Source: Nitrospirales bacterium | Lineage (GTDB): Bacteria; Nitrospirota; Nitrospiria; Nitrospirales; UBA8639 | Length of the DNA: 64,000 bases | Direction of reading: 5' to 3' | NCBI GenBank assembly: GCA_021603905.1 | Contig: BQIU01000013.1 | Location: forward strand, 1-64,000 | Shown: piece after piece, positions 32,294 through 40,346 of the stretch | Layout of the letters: the number at the start of each line of letters is the position of its first letter | Position numbering within the stretch: position 1 is the first letter of the stretch | Made by a program: the position numbers and the translations under genes | The notes under the pieces: generated by a model | The model's input: only the letters and a program-made list of their open reading frames with translations | Told to the model about the DNA's origin: nothing | Databases searched by the model: none

Positions 32294-32704
32294 TCGTTCT
32301 TGACGGTTCTGCCACTACCACCCTCCCTTTCGAGATTCAATTTCCTCTTCTGTGCCAAGGCCGTCTCCATGGTGTTGATTCAATGCGTGCTTCAACGGTG
32401 ACCGCATGGGGGTGTTGTTTTCGCAGGCCTAAATTCTCAATCCAGAGACCTAGACGACATAGGAAGATTTGTGGAAATGATTGTTGGGCAATAATGAAGA
32501 TTGTGTGAGGCGTTTGAGGGAAGATGAAGGTTGGTCGCTGGGTTTTATCTCGTGATAAGACTGGTCGGTACGCATGTCAGTAGATAAAACCCAGGATGAC
32601 CATTGCTGTTGTGTTGTCGTGTCTCAGTAAACAGATGGAGCAAGGTGTCTATTGAAACTCGCTTTGAGTGATAAGCGATCATAGGCATGGTTTATTTCAA
32701 AACA
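32294..32704. other. intergenic stretch with a 13-bp inverted repeat
   Basis: About 410 bp with no convincing gene. The clearest structure is a perfect 13-bp inverted repeat, CTGGGTTTTATCT (32538-32550) and AGATAAAACCCAG (32582-32594), around a 31-base loop. There is no T-run after it. Confidence 0.6.
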
Positions 32705-32854
32705 TCATGTCCGCACGAGAGGATTTGGTGCTTGCTCCGCTTGTTTGCGTCGACCGCAGTTAATGCAGACGAAAACCATTAAGGCCATGCCGGCTTCCAT
32801 ATCGACTTCACGATCTAGAGTCATCGTGCCTTCACATTTCTCACAACTTCGCAT
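32705..32854 (-). CDS. small zinc-ribbon protein
   Basis: 49 residues from the ATG at 32854, which has AAAGGGA eight bases upstream; the longer frame to 32926 lacks a ribosome site. Two CxxC knuckles, SCEKCEG at the N-terminus and FVCINCGR in the middle, predict a single zinc ribbon. The tail RKQAEQAPNPLVRT is basic. Proteins like this are common and mostly uncharacterised; binding to nucleic acid or another protein is plausible. Confidence 0.68.
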   Translation of the reverse strand: MRSCEKCEGTMTLDREVDMEAGMALMVFVCINCGRRKQAEQAPNPLVRT

Positions 32855-33204
32855 GGAGATATCCCTTTCCTTGAAAAACACTACACGCAATAAATGAATA
32901 AAGAAAAATTCTTTGAAAAAGAACAAGGACCGCTGAGTTTTGCCTCATCTGTTGCCACGAGAAATAAGCCCAAAGCTACCACAGTCAGACTCTCTTATGC
33001 TAGAGCACAAGGTTGTCGGATTTTGGTTGCACCCATTTGATCTGATTGTGATGAGACTGGTGCACGACGAGAAGTTTCAGCTGTTACTCGGCAACATACT
33101 GAAAACGCACAGAAAATATATTTGTCTTGAGATCATTTCTGACATAACATATTTGTAATGCTGTCGAAGGTTCTAGAAAAAATGGGTGCCGGGGAGTCTT
33201 GACG
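32855..33204. other. intergenic stretch, no feature supported
   Basis: About 350 bp. A 49-codon plus-strand frame begins at ATG 32894 but lacks a ribosome site and resembles nothing I know. The end holds GGGGAG (33191-33196), the ribosome site of the next gene. Confidence 0.4.
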
Positions 33205-34233
33205 ATGAACGACAAGAATCATGAACCTGAATGGGTGAATTGGTCTGATGAACAATTACTGAAGTTGCGTCTATGTGATCTTCATGTTCAAATTAAGGGT
33301 ACTCCCCTCGCCAAATTGATTAAGCAGCTTCACCAGGAACTTGCGGCCAATAAATTACAGTTCCGTCCGCATTGTTGGTTGTCGGATGATTGGTATTCTC
33401 CCGATGGTATTCCTGGCATTGCCATCCCGTTTTATATGAGTCATCCACGATTAGCCAAATTAGAGCAGAGTCAGATGTTGGAGGTCGAAGGTGGCACACC
33501 TGAATGGTGTATGCGGATACTTCGACATGAAGCCGGCCATGCGATTGAAAATGCGTATCGGTTGCGCCGGCGTCATCAACGGCAACAGCTCTTTGGTAAT
33601 ACATCGCAACCTTATCCAGACTGTTATCTGCCGAAACCCTACAGTAAGAGTTTTGTGTTGCATCTCGATACCTGGTACGCCCAGAGTCATCCGGATGAAG
33701 ATTTCGCCGAGACGTTTGCCGTGTGGTTAACCCCTGGGTCCGATTGGAGAGAGCGGTATGCGGGATGGCCAGCACTGCGAAAGTTGAAATATATGGATTG
33801 TTTAATGACCGAACTGGCTGGCGTGGTTCCGCCTGTGAAGATCAAGCAACGGCTTGATTCGCTTCCGGCGCTTCGTAAGACACTTGGTGAGCACTATCAA
33901 CAGAAACGGGAACGATATGGATTGGACTATCCAAACTTTTACGATCGTGATATTCAACGATTGTTTTCCAATGCGAAGGAATATCAGCACTATCCAACCG
34001 CTGCGAGTTTTATTCGGCGTTTTCGAAAAGAGATTCGTCGGAAGGTGGCGGATTGGACTGGGGAATATCAATACACCATTGATCAAGTGTTAAAAGATAT
34101 TATCGAACATTGTCGAGAGCGGCAGTTGCGTCTTACGGTTCCGGAAGAACACGCTAGATTGGACTTTACCATTCTGGTCACCGTGCAGACGATGAATTAT
34201 CTTCATGGTGGACAGCATCGAGTCGTCCTATGA
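33205..34233 (+). CDS. putative zinc metallopeptidase paired with an ATP-grasp ligase
   Basis: 342 residues from ATG 33205 behind GGGGAG; a TTG at 33199 also fits. The catalytic motif is MRILRHEAGHAIENAY (HExxH at about 108-112), and DEDFAETFAVWL (about 163-174) can give the third zinc ligand, so this is a gluzincin-like peptidase. The rest is helical and basic (RRFRKEIRRKVADW). The ligase gene begins within its stop (ATGA), so the two are made together. A peptidase and peptide-forming ligase pair suggests making and trimming of a peptide or a cell-wall-related amide (inference). Confidence 0.8.
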   Translation: MNDKNHEPEWVNWSDEQLLKLRLCDLHVQIKGTPLAKLIKQLHQELAANKLQFRPHCWLSDDWYSPDGIPGIAIPFYMSHPRLAKLEQSQMLEVEGGTPEWCMRILRHEAGHAIENAYRLRRRHQRQQLFGNTSQPYPDCYLPKPYSKSFVLHLDTWYAQSHPDEDFAETFAVWLTPGSDWRERYAGWPALRKLKYMDCLMTELAGVVPPVKIKQRLDSLPALRKTLGEHYQQKRERYGLDYPNFYDRDIQRLFSNAKEYQHYPTAASFIRRFRKEIRRKVADWTGEYQYTIDQVLKDIIEHCRERQLRLTVPEEHARLDFTILVTVQTMNYLHGGQHRVVL

Positions 34234-35252
34234 GAAAGCTTCGCGTCCTGACTCTCATGCACGAAGATTTGGTTCCTCCAGTCAATCTTGAAGGCGTTGA
34301 CCTGGCTACGGTGGAATGGAAAACGGAGTTTGATGTCATTACGACCCTCCGGGACATGGGGCATGATGTAAGAGTGGTCGGTGTGCGAGATGAATTAGAT
34401 GTCCTTCGAGAAGCCGTCGCAGATTTTAAGCCACACATAGCCTTTAATTTGCTTGAAGAGTTCAACGGGTTCGGAGGTTTTGATCAAAATGTCGTGTCAT
34501 ATCTCGAATTGGTTGGAGTTCCGTATACGGGGTGTAACCCACGTGGCATGGTGTTGACCCGAGATAAAGGCTGGTCAAAAAAAATTCTCACTTATCACGG
34601 CATTCTATGCCCGAAGTTTGTGGTGTTTTCTCTCGGTCGCCTGGTCAAATGGACTGATGAGATTCCATTTCCCGTGATTGTGAAATCCATCTCTGAAGAA
34701 GCCTCACTGGGAATTTCTCAAGCTTCCATTGTTGACGATACAGAGAAGCTTGAAGAGCGGGTGAAGTTTATCCATGACAGTATTGGCAGCAGTGCTATTG
34801 TTGAGGAGTTTATCGAAGGGCGAGAGCTCTATGTTGGAGTGCTTGGAAATAAGCGGCTGCAGGTTTTTCCGGTTTGGGAATTAATTCTCAAAAATCTGCC
34901 TGATGATGTTCACCGAGTCGCGACGCAGCGAGTGAAGTGGAGCGTGAAGTATCAAAAAAAATATGGTATTACCTCACAGGAGGCAAAGGGGCTGAGCAAA
35001 TCGATGACCGGCAAGATTCAACGTTTGGCTAGGAAAGCTTATGGTATTTTGGGGCTAAATGGGTATGCGCGTTTGGATTTTCGTTTAACAAGCGATGGCA
35101 AGCTCTATTTTCTGGAAGCCAACCCAAATGCCCAGATTGCCTTTGGCGAAGATTTAGCCGAATCAGCAGAACGCGCTGGGCTCTCCTATGAGAACCTTTT
35201 ACAACGCGTCCTCAATCTTGGGTTACGCTGGAAACCTGAGAATGTGCGATAG
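34230..35252 (+). CDS. ATP-grasp ligase, D-alanine-D-alanine ligase-like
   Basis: 340 residues with the three ATP-grasp parts. N-terminal: RVLTLMHEDLVPP and IAFNLLEEFNGFGGFDQNVVSYLELVGVPYTG, which matches the Ddl-like substrate region. Central: FPVIVKSISEEASLGIS, and SAIVEEFIEGRELYVGVLG. C-terminal: YGILGLNGYARLDFRLTSDGKLYFLEANPNAQIA with the metal ligands (D, E, N). It should join a carboxylate to an amine with ATP. No other cell-wall gene is nearby, so it is probably not the housekeeping ligase. Translation is coupled to the metallopeptidase gene before it. Confidence 0.85.
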   Translation: MRKLRVLTLMHEDLVPPVNLEGVDLATVEWKTEFDVITTLRDMGHDVRVVGVRDELDVLREAVADFKPHIAFNLLEEFNGFGGFDQNVVSYLELVGVPYTGCNPRGMVLTRDKGWSKKILTYHGILCPKFVVFSLGRLVKWTDEIPFPVIVKSISEEASLGISQASIVDDTEKLEERVKFIHDSIGSSAIVEEFIEGRELYVGVLGNKRLQVFPVWELILKNLPDDVHRVATQRVKWSVKYQKKYGITSQEAKGLSKSMTGKIQRLARKAYGILGLNGYARLDFRLTSDGKLYFLEANPNAQIAFGEDLAESAERAGLSYENLLQRVLNLGLRWKPENVR

Positions 35253-35634
35253 CCGCATTTTATCTTGCCCGTACGCCAAGCAATTCTCGAAATTCATTCT
35301 TCTTGCGTTGCACTTCTCACATTTGCCTACGACAAATGAACCATATCAAGCTTGAGCAATGGATCGAAACGGCTAGAGACATTACAGGAGAATGTGAGCA
35401 CGCAGATGACACCACGCTCGCGGGAAATGACGGTATGTAGAGGCGTCCTACTGAAAGAAGCCCTTGATACACGTCAACTTTAATGCGCACGGCATGCACC
35501 AGGAAAAAGTATCGATCGCACACCCTTGCAGGCTTCGGCCAATAGAACGGCAATAATCCAAAAGCTTTTGGGTACCGAACAGATCATAAACACAGAATAA
35601 CAAAACTCAACGACCCTTCAACTTCTCCTTTTTC
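35253..35634. other. intergenic stretch, no feature supported
   Basis: About 380 bp separating the ATP-grasp gene from the toxin-antitoxin region. Only one short overlapping frame exists, without family resemblance. Confidence 0.4.
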
Positions 35635-36063
35635 TCAATTCAACATATCCCAATCGGCAAGTAAGCGAATACTTCCCTTCCGGCTAGCTCTTTTGACATA
35701 GTTCTTATCAGCGGTCACATAGACGCCCATAGTCTGAATGGCAAGCGCGTGATTACAACTGTCGTAAAAAGTTACGCCTTTGACTTCCTGCATGAGCTTC
35801 AACACGGCTTGGCAGTAGGTGGGCGTGAGGGGAACTTCTTTCAGCTCATAGTCCAATAGTGCCTTTATCAGTTCATCTGCAAGCTGTGGCTGTTTCAGGC
35901 CTAGAACATTGCCAACCTCATATTTCCACAATGTGGGGACCTGTAGCTCAATCTCACCCGTTAAGAACGCGTCTTGTAACTCTAAAGCAGTGGAGGCATC
36001 ATTCCCTTCCCCCTTTTCCAGCACTCACTTAAGAATGACGGAGGCATCAGGAACAATGATTAT
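35635..36063 (-). pseudogene. inactivated VapC-type PIN toxin
   Basis: The frame reads IIVPDASVILK-stop-VLEKGEGNDAS ... and then a PIN core (LQVPTLWKYEVGNVLG, GVTFYDSCNHALAIQ, VYVTADKNYV). A TGA at 36025-36027 stands where the family has Trp (ILKWVLE). The expected ATG at 36063, which would overlap the antitoxin stop as ATGA, reads ATA. Both changes are G-to-A on the coding strand. The first catalytic Asp (VPDAS) lies before the stop, so a downstream restart at GTG 36024 would give no active site. The antitoxin gene beside it is intact. Confidence 0.8.
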
Positions 36064-36293
36064 GAAGCTGACCGCGAGCGACCTTCTCTGATCGCTTTCA
36101 CAATCTCGCGTCCAGGCAGCGTCGCGCTTCGTTTGCGTAATTGCGTGATTCGGACTGCTGCCAACTGACGTTTCCGATGCAAGAGTTCTTTGCGCAAGGC
36201 TTCGTTAATCACATCACTTCGTTTTCTTGAAGGAACCAATTTCAACAAGTCTTCATGCACATCGTCTTGAAGGGATACATTCACTTTCCCCAT
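36060..36293 (-). CDS. ribbon-helix-helix antitoxin of the dead VapC
   Basis: 77 residues from ATG 36293, preceded by GGGAGG; the longer frame to 36374 runs into a MITE-like element and is rejected. KVNVSLQDDVHEDLLKLV and RSDVINEALRKELLHRKRQL form a CopG-like ribbon-helix-helix DNA-binding domain; the C-terminal tail would wrap the toxin. It ends in TAA overlapping the mutated toxin start. With the toxin broken it may persist as a repressor or an anti-toxin against related modules. A TATAAT at 36312-36317 (minus strand) could be its -10, in sequence resembling one end of the neighbouring element. Confidence 0.75.
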   Translation of the reverse strand: MGKVNVSLQDDVHEDLLKLVPSRKRSDVINEALRKELLHRKRQLAAVRITQLRKRSATLPGREIVKAIREGRSRSAS

Positions 36294-36338
36294 ACCAGAA
36301 TCCTCCCGTGCATTATAGCGAACCCATTCATTTCCAGT

Positions 36339-36431
36339 TATAGCCGATTCCATGAACATCTGTACTCTTGACACGTTGGATATCGAGTTGAAAGTCTACA
36401 TTTCGCTGAAACGTATGTGGGATTCGCTATA
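36339..36431 (+). mobile_element. MITE-like element copy 3
   Basis: 93 bp with TA at both ends; ends TATAGCCGATTCCATGAAC and ATGTGGGATTCGCTATA are inverted repeats. The interior differs from the other copies. An extra partial end, TATAGCGAACCCA, lies in the same direction at 36314-36326, so the region may hold a nested or partly deleted second element. Confidence 0.72.
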
Positions 36432-36532
36432 AATATATAACGTCAAGAAATGCCCCCTATTCAGTATCAAACCTGCGAAAACGGTCATGACGACTCGTCA
36501 TACCAAAATTGAGAATGACTTGCTTCTTCCAT

Positions 36533-36564
36533 AAAGTACTGCTAATTTAAATTAGTAGTACTTT
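36533..36564 (+). promoter_or_regulatory. 32-bp palindrome, probable vapBC operator
   Basis: AAAGTACTGCTAATTT and its reverse complement meet with a single mismatched pair, 15 bp before the vapB start. AAAGGAGGCAGG follows as ribosome site. Antitoxins of the AbrB type commonly repress their own operon at such sites. Confidence 0.7.
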
Positions 36565-36579
36565 TTAAAGGAGGCAGGA

Positions 36580-36828
36580 ATGTCAACATCAACGATGACC
36601 AGAAAAGGCCAGGTCACCATCCCGAAGGAAATTCGGGACCGCTTGGAAGTCAAAGAGGGCGATAAAGTGTTTTTCGTCGTCAGAGGTGAAGAGATAATCC
36701 TGAAAGTGATACGTGGAACGATCCTCGATCTGAAGGGTTCAATTAAACCAACGAGGCATCCAGAAGATTTTGATAAAATCCGTCGAGCAGTGAAACAAGC
36801 ACGCTCGACAAAGGTTCCTCACTCATGA
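36580..36828 (+). CDS. vapB: AbrB/SpoVT-type antitoxin
   Basis: 82 residues. TRKGQVTIPKEIRDRLEVKEGDKVFFVV is the swapped-hairpin AbrB DNA-binding domain in nearly ideal form, with the acidic/basic tail (HPEDFDKIRRAVKQARS) that would bind the toxin. A strong AAAGGAGG precedes the ATG. Its stop overlaps the toxin start (ATGA). Probably represses the operon at the 32-bp palindrome just upstream. Short direct repeats (ACGTCAAGAAATG) lie on each side of the pair at 36440 and 37344. Confidence 0.9.
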   Translation: MSTSTMTRKGQVTIPKEIRDRLEVKEGDKVFFVVRGEEIILKVIRGTILDLKGSIKPTRHPEDFDKIRRAVKQARSTKVPHS

Positions 36829-37235
36829 ATACACGATTCGTCGATACGAACGTGTTCCTTCGATTCCTGACGAATGATGATCCCCAGAAAGCCAAACGTG
36901 CTGAAGTACTCTTTCGCAAGGCGGTCAAAGGAGACATCACTTTAACAACCAGCCTTTTAGTCTTTGCCGAAATCATATGGACCTTAGAGTCATTTTATAA
37001 ACTTGGTAAAGAAGAAATTGCATCAAAGGTCGAGAAAATTTTAAACACACCGAATCTGGAATGTCCCGAAGCCCACCTTGTGCTCATGGCACTGGATCTT
37101 TATGTTCGCGAAAAAATCGATTTCATTGATGCATATCATGCCTATTTTTTGAAGGATATCGCCATCAAGCATATTTACACGTATGACCATCGACACGTTA
37201 ATCGTATCCCCTGGCTCGACATTATGGAGCCGTGA
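36825..37235 (+). CDS. vapC: PIN-domain toxin
   Basis: 136 residues. TRFVDTNVFLRFLTNDD holds the first catalytic Asp, SLLVFAEIIWTLES the Glu, and REKIDFIDAYHAYFLKDI and YTYDHRHVNRI the remaining acids of the four-acid PIN site, so it appears intact. VapC toxins are ribonucleases that cut tRNA or rRNA. It overlaps vapB by 4 bases. It lies 170 bp from the 3' end of the HNH gene of the restriction cluster, which is convergent. Confidence 0.9.
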   Translation: MNTRFVDTNVFLRFLTNDDPQKAKRAEVLFRKAVKGDITLTTSLLVFAEIIWTLESFYKLGKEEIASKVEKILNTPNLECPEAHLVLMALDLYVREKIDFIDAYHAYFLKDIAIKHIYTYDHRHVNRIPWLDIMEP

Positions 37236-37404
37236 ACATCTCCCCTTTCTCTCAAAAATCTATGTTAGAATGAACATCATCGACAAGTCCAAGTGTGGTC
37301 ACGTAGCGCAAGATAAGCAGGCGGCACCGAAGTAACGGCGGCTACGTCAAGAAATGACCCCATTCTCTGACATAAGAGCTTTGTTAATACTTAGATCTAC
37401 CTCT

Positions 37405-38502
37405 TCAAGTCTCCTCGCTGTTCTGGGTGAACAGGCCTGCACGGTCGCAGCCTTCAAGAAAGGCCTTTTTCAGGAAGTTGCTGTCGGCGAACGGGCTTCT
37501 CCCGGCTTGTCGGGACAATGTTTGTAGAAAATTGTCAGGTGATTTGCCATTTTCCTGCCACTCATCAAGGACTTGCGTGAGCCATTACTTACCATCACTT
37601 TCGCCACAACACTTGGCTTTATACCGTTCATCAATTTCGTAAACGTCTTTCCAGGTTTCTAATTCCTCGTTCAAAGACGTTGGGCCAAATTCAATTTCCA
37701 TATCGTTGGGTGTCAGATGTTCGACATCCGACTTCTTTAGCTCAATCTTTATGTCTATATTGTGTCTATGAGCTGCGTAAGGGAAAAACACCTTTCGTCT
37801 GACGACTGCTTGGGCTGGATCTTTGGGTGTATACGCTGGGTCTTGGCTAGATTTATAAGTGCTATTACAGTGGTGACATGCTGGTACTAGGTTTTTGCAA
37901 TTGATCGAGTTAAATGGATACAGGGATTGGGGAAGATAGTGGTCGTAGGCTTCCCGTTTTGAATGGTAGAGGCCATGCATATCAGCTATCCCGCAAAAGG
38001 GACACTTTCCAACGCAATTTTTCTGCATGAAATTCTGATAATGGTCGTCGATGTCTCCGATTTTCTGCTTGAGTGCTGAAAGTTTGAGCAACTGCTGGGA
38101 GTAAAGCCCTTTAAAGAATGCGGCGAGTTGTTCGCTTAATTCTTGATGAATTTGAGCAATATCGACGTACCGAGCGAGGGGTAAAGCTGGATCATTAGCG
38201 CACACGTTTTCGATATCGTTATTGGCCGCGTGCCATTGTTTAAGCTGGTCAATCTGCGGCGTGGTCAATGCCGCAAACAGCCCATAGATGCGTTCCACAT
38301 GCCCATAAAAGAAGTCACCGCCCTGGGTGTGGCCGTAGTAGAAAGTTTCCATTATCTCCTTAAGTTCTGCATTGGCATCGAACAGTGCAAGCCGAAAGTC
38401 ACCGTTACCTGGAGCCTTACACCACACTTTATGAAAAATGAAGTCGATGAATTCCTGCATCCTCTCCAGCTGGTGGGGGACGTATTTGTAGGGAAACAGC
38501 AT
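37405..38502 (-). pseudogene. HNH nuclease gene with an in-frame stop (PtuB-like, partner of the AAA ATPase)
   Basis: The first 305 codons (38502-37588) are open and contain the HNH core: CPFCGIADMHGLYHS, EAYDHYLPQSLYPF with the catalytic His, and NLVPACHHCNSTYKSSQDP. TAA at 37585-37587 ends them after GESDGK, but the same frame continues for 59 codons (WLTQVLDEWQENGK ... FLKKAFLEGCDRAGL) to a TGA at 37405-37407, reading like the true C-terminus. So a ~365-residue protein is cut by one nonsense codon. The nuclease site precedes the stop, so a 305-residue product may still work, or the system may be dead. The 5' end lies 5 bases after the AAA gene. Confidence 0.75.
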
Positions 38503-38507
38503 TAGCC

Positions 38508-40340
38508 CTAGCCTTCCATGCTGTTGAGGATGGTTTTAAGCAAGAGCATCTTTTCTACCGAATCTCCCAGTTGCGAATTAATTTCAGTGATGAGCTGCTC
38601 CTTATTCTCGCTGGGGTTATAGGAACGAGATCTGAAATCATCAAGCATTTTCTGAACGCGAAGGCCGATGGTCTCACGCTTGCCGAAGGTGGCCATGGTG
38701 ATTTTGTTGATGGACGCGCCCAGTGTGTTGTAGTCGGGATGACTTACGGAGACCACGCCATTAGCCTTGTTGAACACTAGTACATTTTCCGGCTTGCTGT
38801 CGGAGATCAGAAACGGAGTGTGAGTGGTGACCAGCATCTCGTGGTCGTTGCTGCCGTTAAAGTTTTGTTGCAAACGAGTGACGAAGTTGGCTCGCCAGTC
38901 TGGGTTAAAGTGAGTTTCCGGCTCATCCAGCAGAAACAGGCTTTGGGTGTTCTTGAACAGCAGACAAAGCCCCAGGGTGTGCAACAACTGGTGTTCGCCA
39001 TCGGAGAAGCTTTTCAGCAAGACAGGTTCCCCTACATCGGACTTGGTCACCCACACGTTTTTGAAACGCATGATGCGTTCATCCGAAGCCAGGGTCGGCA
39101 CCGTCTCGCTGACATAAAGACTGTCCGATTGATAGAGGTCTTTTTTGAGAATCTCACTTGCAGAAACGAGGTTGAGCGTCAGCAGCACTTGGAAAGCCTG
39201 GAACAACGCGATGGGAGACTGATTCACCTCAAAGTCGAAGTTTTCACGGAAGGCCTGTCGAGTTGAATCATTGATGAGGTAATCGAGATAGAGCGTATCG
39301 CTCACTTCGTCCAGGTACCAACAGGTAGCACAGCGTTTCAGGCGGGGAATGACCTTATCGGTCGTGTCGTTGCCGTCCAACAGTTGTACTAGGTTGACGC
39401 GGTAGCGCTTGGTCGACGCCTCTTCTTCAATAGCGACCAGGGCAGGATGACTGCTGACAATTTCATTGTTGATAAGTTCTCTATATCGCTCATCACTTTC
39501 TCCTTTATTCTGGTTACGAAGCCTGTTGATTCTCGCAGCCTTCTCATGTTGCGTGAGTGGATCAAAATCGTCTAACTGGAATTCGTCAATAATAATACTG
39601 CACCGGATGATGATGCGGAACTCTTTGAGCTCCGCAATCTTGACGTCTTCACGGAATGGCTTGATCGCATCGGCGCCATGAAACAGGAGATTGCAAAGCA
39701 GAATAGCCTGACTGAAGCCGGTGTCGAGATAGACCAGCTGCGATTCCGGGCGGCCAGGATAGGGTAGTTGCTGTTTGAGCGCCTGCCAGTATTCGTCGAA
39801 CTGAATAAAGCGCATCTTGAAAAACGGCAGGCTAAGGATTTCGTTTTCGCCGGAGGAGTAGCCGAGAATATAGTCTGGCAGCAGTGAACGACGTATTTTT
39901 TGCCCGTCAGGCAATTCCTCCCAATCGTTTGACGCAACGTTCCACAAGTGCCATTGCGGTGCTTGTTTGGGCTGCTTCAAAATTCTGATTCGAACTTGTT
40001 CGTCTTCGCCAACCAAATCCTTTGGCCGTTTCGTTAGATATTCGATCTCGAAGCCGTCCGGAATCGCTGTTTCACTGCGAAAGCCGTCGGGGTTGGTGTC
40101 TTCATCGTAGCGGAAGGTGTCCGGAAGATTTTCCAGATAGCTGCACTCCAGGTGGTAGAAGATCGCCGCCAACACCTCCAGTAGGTTCGACTTGCCGCTG
40201 CCATTTGGGCCGGTGCAGACAAAAGGGGCAAAGCCCTGTTCCTCCTGCAAATCCCATTCGCTGTGAAATTGATACTCAAAACCCGCTTGCAGGCTACGAA
40301 AGCCCTTGGGGTCAGTGATTTTGAGGCGCAACAGCTTCAA
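38508..40340 (-). CDS. restriction-system-associated AAA ATPase (PtuA/OLD-like)
   Basis: 610 residues. Start is TTG 40340 (KLLRLKITDPKGFRSL); the frame meets a stop three codons upstream, so no other start exists. It is a SMC/ABC-like ATPase: Walker A CTGPNGSGKSNLLEVL (about 43-58), a long insertion, the signature-like SFSDGEHQLLHTLGL, Walker B SLFLLDEPETHFNPDW and TTHTPFLISDS. This is the type repeatedly found with type I restriction genes, and its pairing with an HNH nuclease parallels the PtuA-PtuB pair of Septu. Probably an anti-phage module that senses invading DNA and directs the nuclease (inference). Six bases after hsdS. Confidence 0.85.
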   Translation of the reverse strand: MKLLRLKITDPKGFRSLQAGFEYQFHSEWDLQEEQGFAPFVCTGPNGSGKSNLLEVLAAIFYHLECSYLENLPDTFRYDEDTNPDGFRSETAIPDGFEIEYLTKRPKDLVGEDEQVRIRILKQPKQAPQWHLWNVASNDWEELPDGQKIRRSLLPDYILGYSSGENEILSLPFFKMRFIQFDEYWQALKQQLPYPGRPESQLVYLDTGFSQAILLCNLLFHGADAIKPFREDVKIAELKEFRIIIRCSIIIDEFQLDDFDPLTQHEKAARINRLRNQNKGESDERYRELINNEIVSSHPALVAIEEEASTKRYRVNLVQLLDGNDTTDKVIPRLKRCATCWYLDEVSDTLYLDYLINDSTRQAFRENFDFEVNQSPIALFQAFQVLLTLNLVSASEILKKDLYQSDSLYVSETVPTLASDERIMRFKNVWVTKSDVGEPVLLKSFSDGEHQLLHTLGLCLLFKNTQSLFLLDEPETHFNPDWRANFVTRLQQNFNGSNDHEMLVTTHTPFLISDSKPENVLVFNKANGVVSVSHPDYNTLGASINKITMATFGKRETIGLRVQKMLDDFRSRSYNPSENKEQLITEINSQLGDSVEKMLLLKTILNSMEG

Positions 40341-40346
40341 CCGGCA

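Noticed and set aside
32194-32508. 104-codon plus-strand frame overlapping the end of the HNH gene
   Set aside because: Out of frame with HNH, starts inside it and has no recognisable domain.
37427-37642. 71-codon plus-strand frame near the end of the HNH gene
   Set aside because: It lies opposite the HNH frame and its in-frame continuation, which explain this stretch better.
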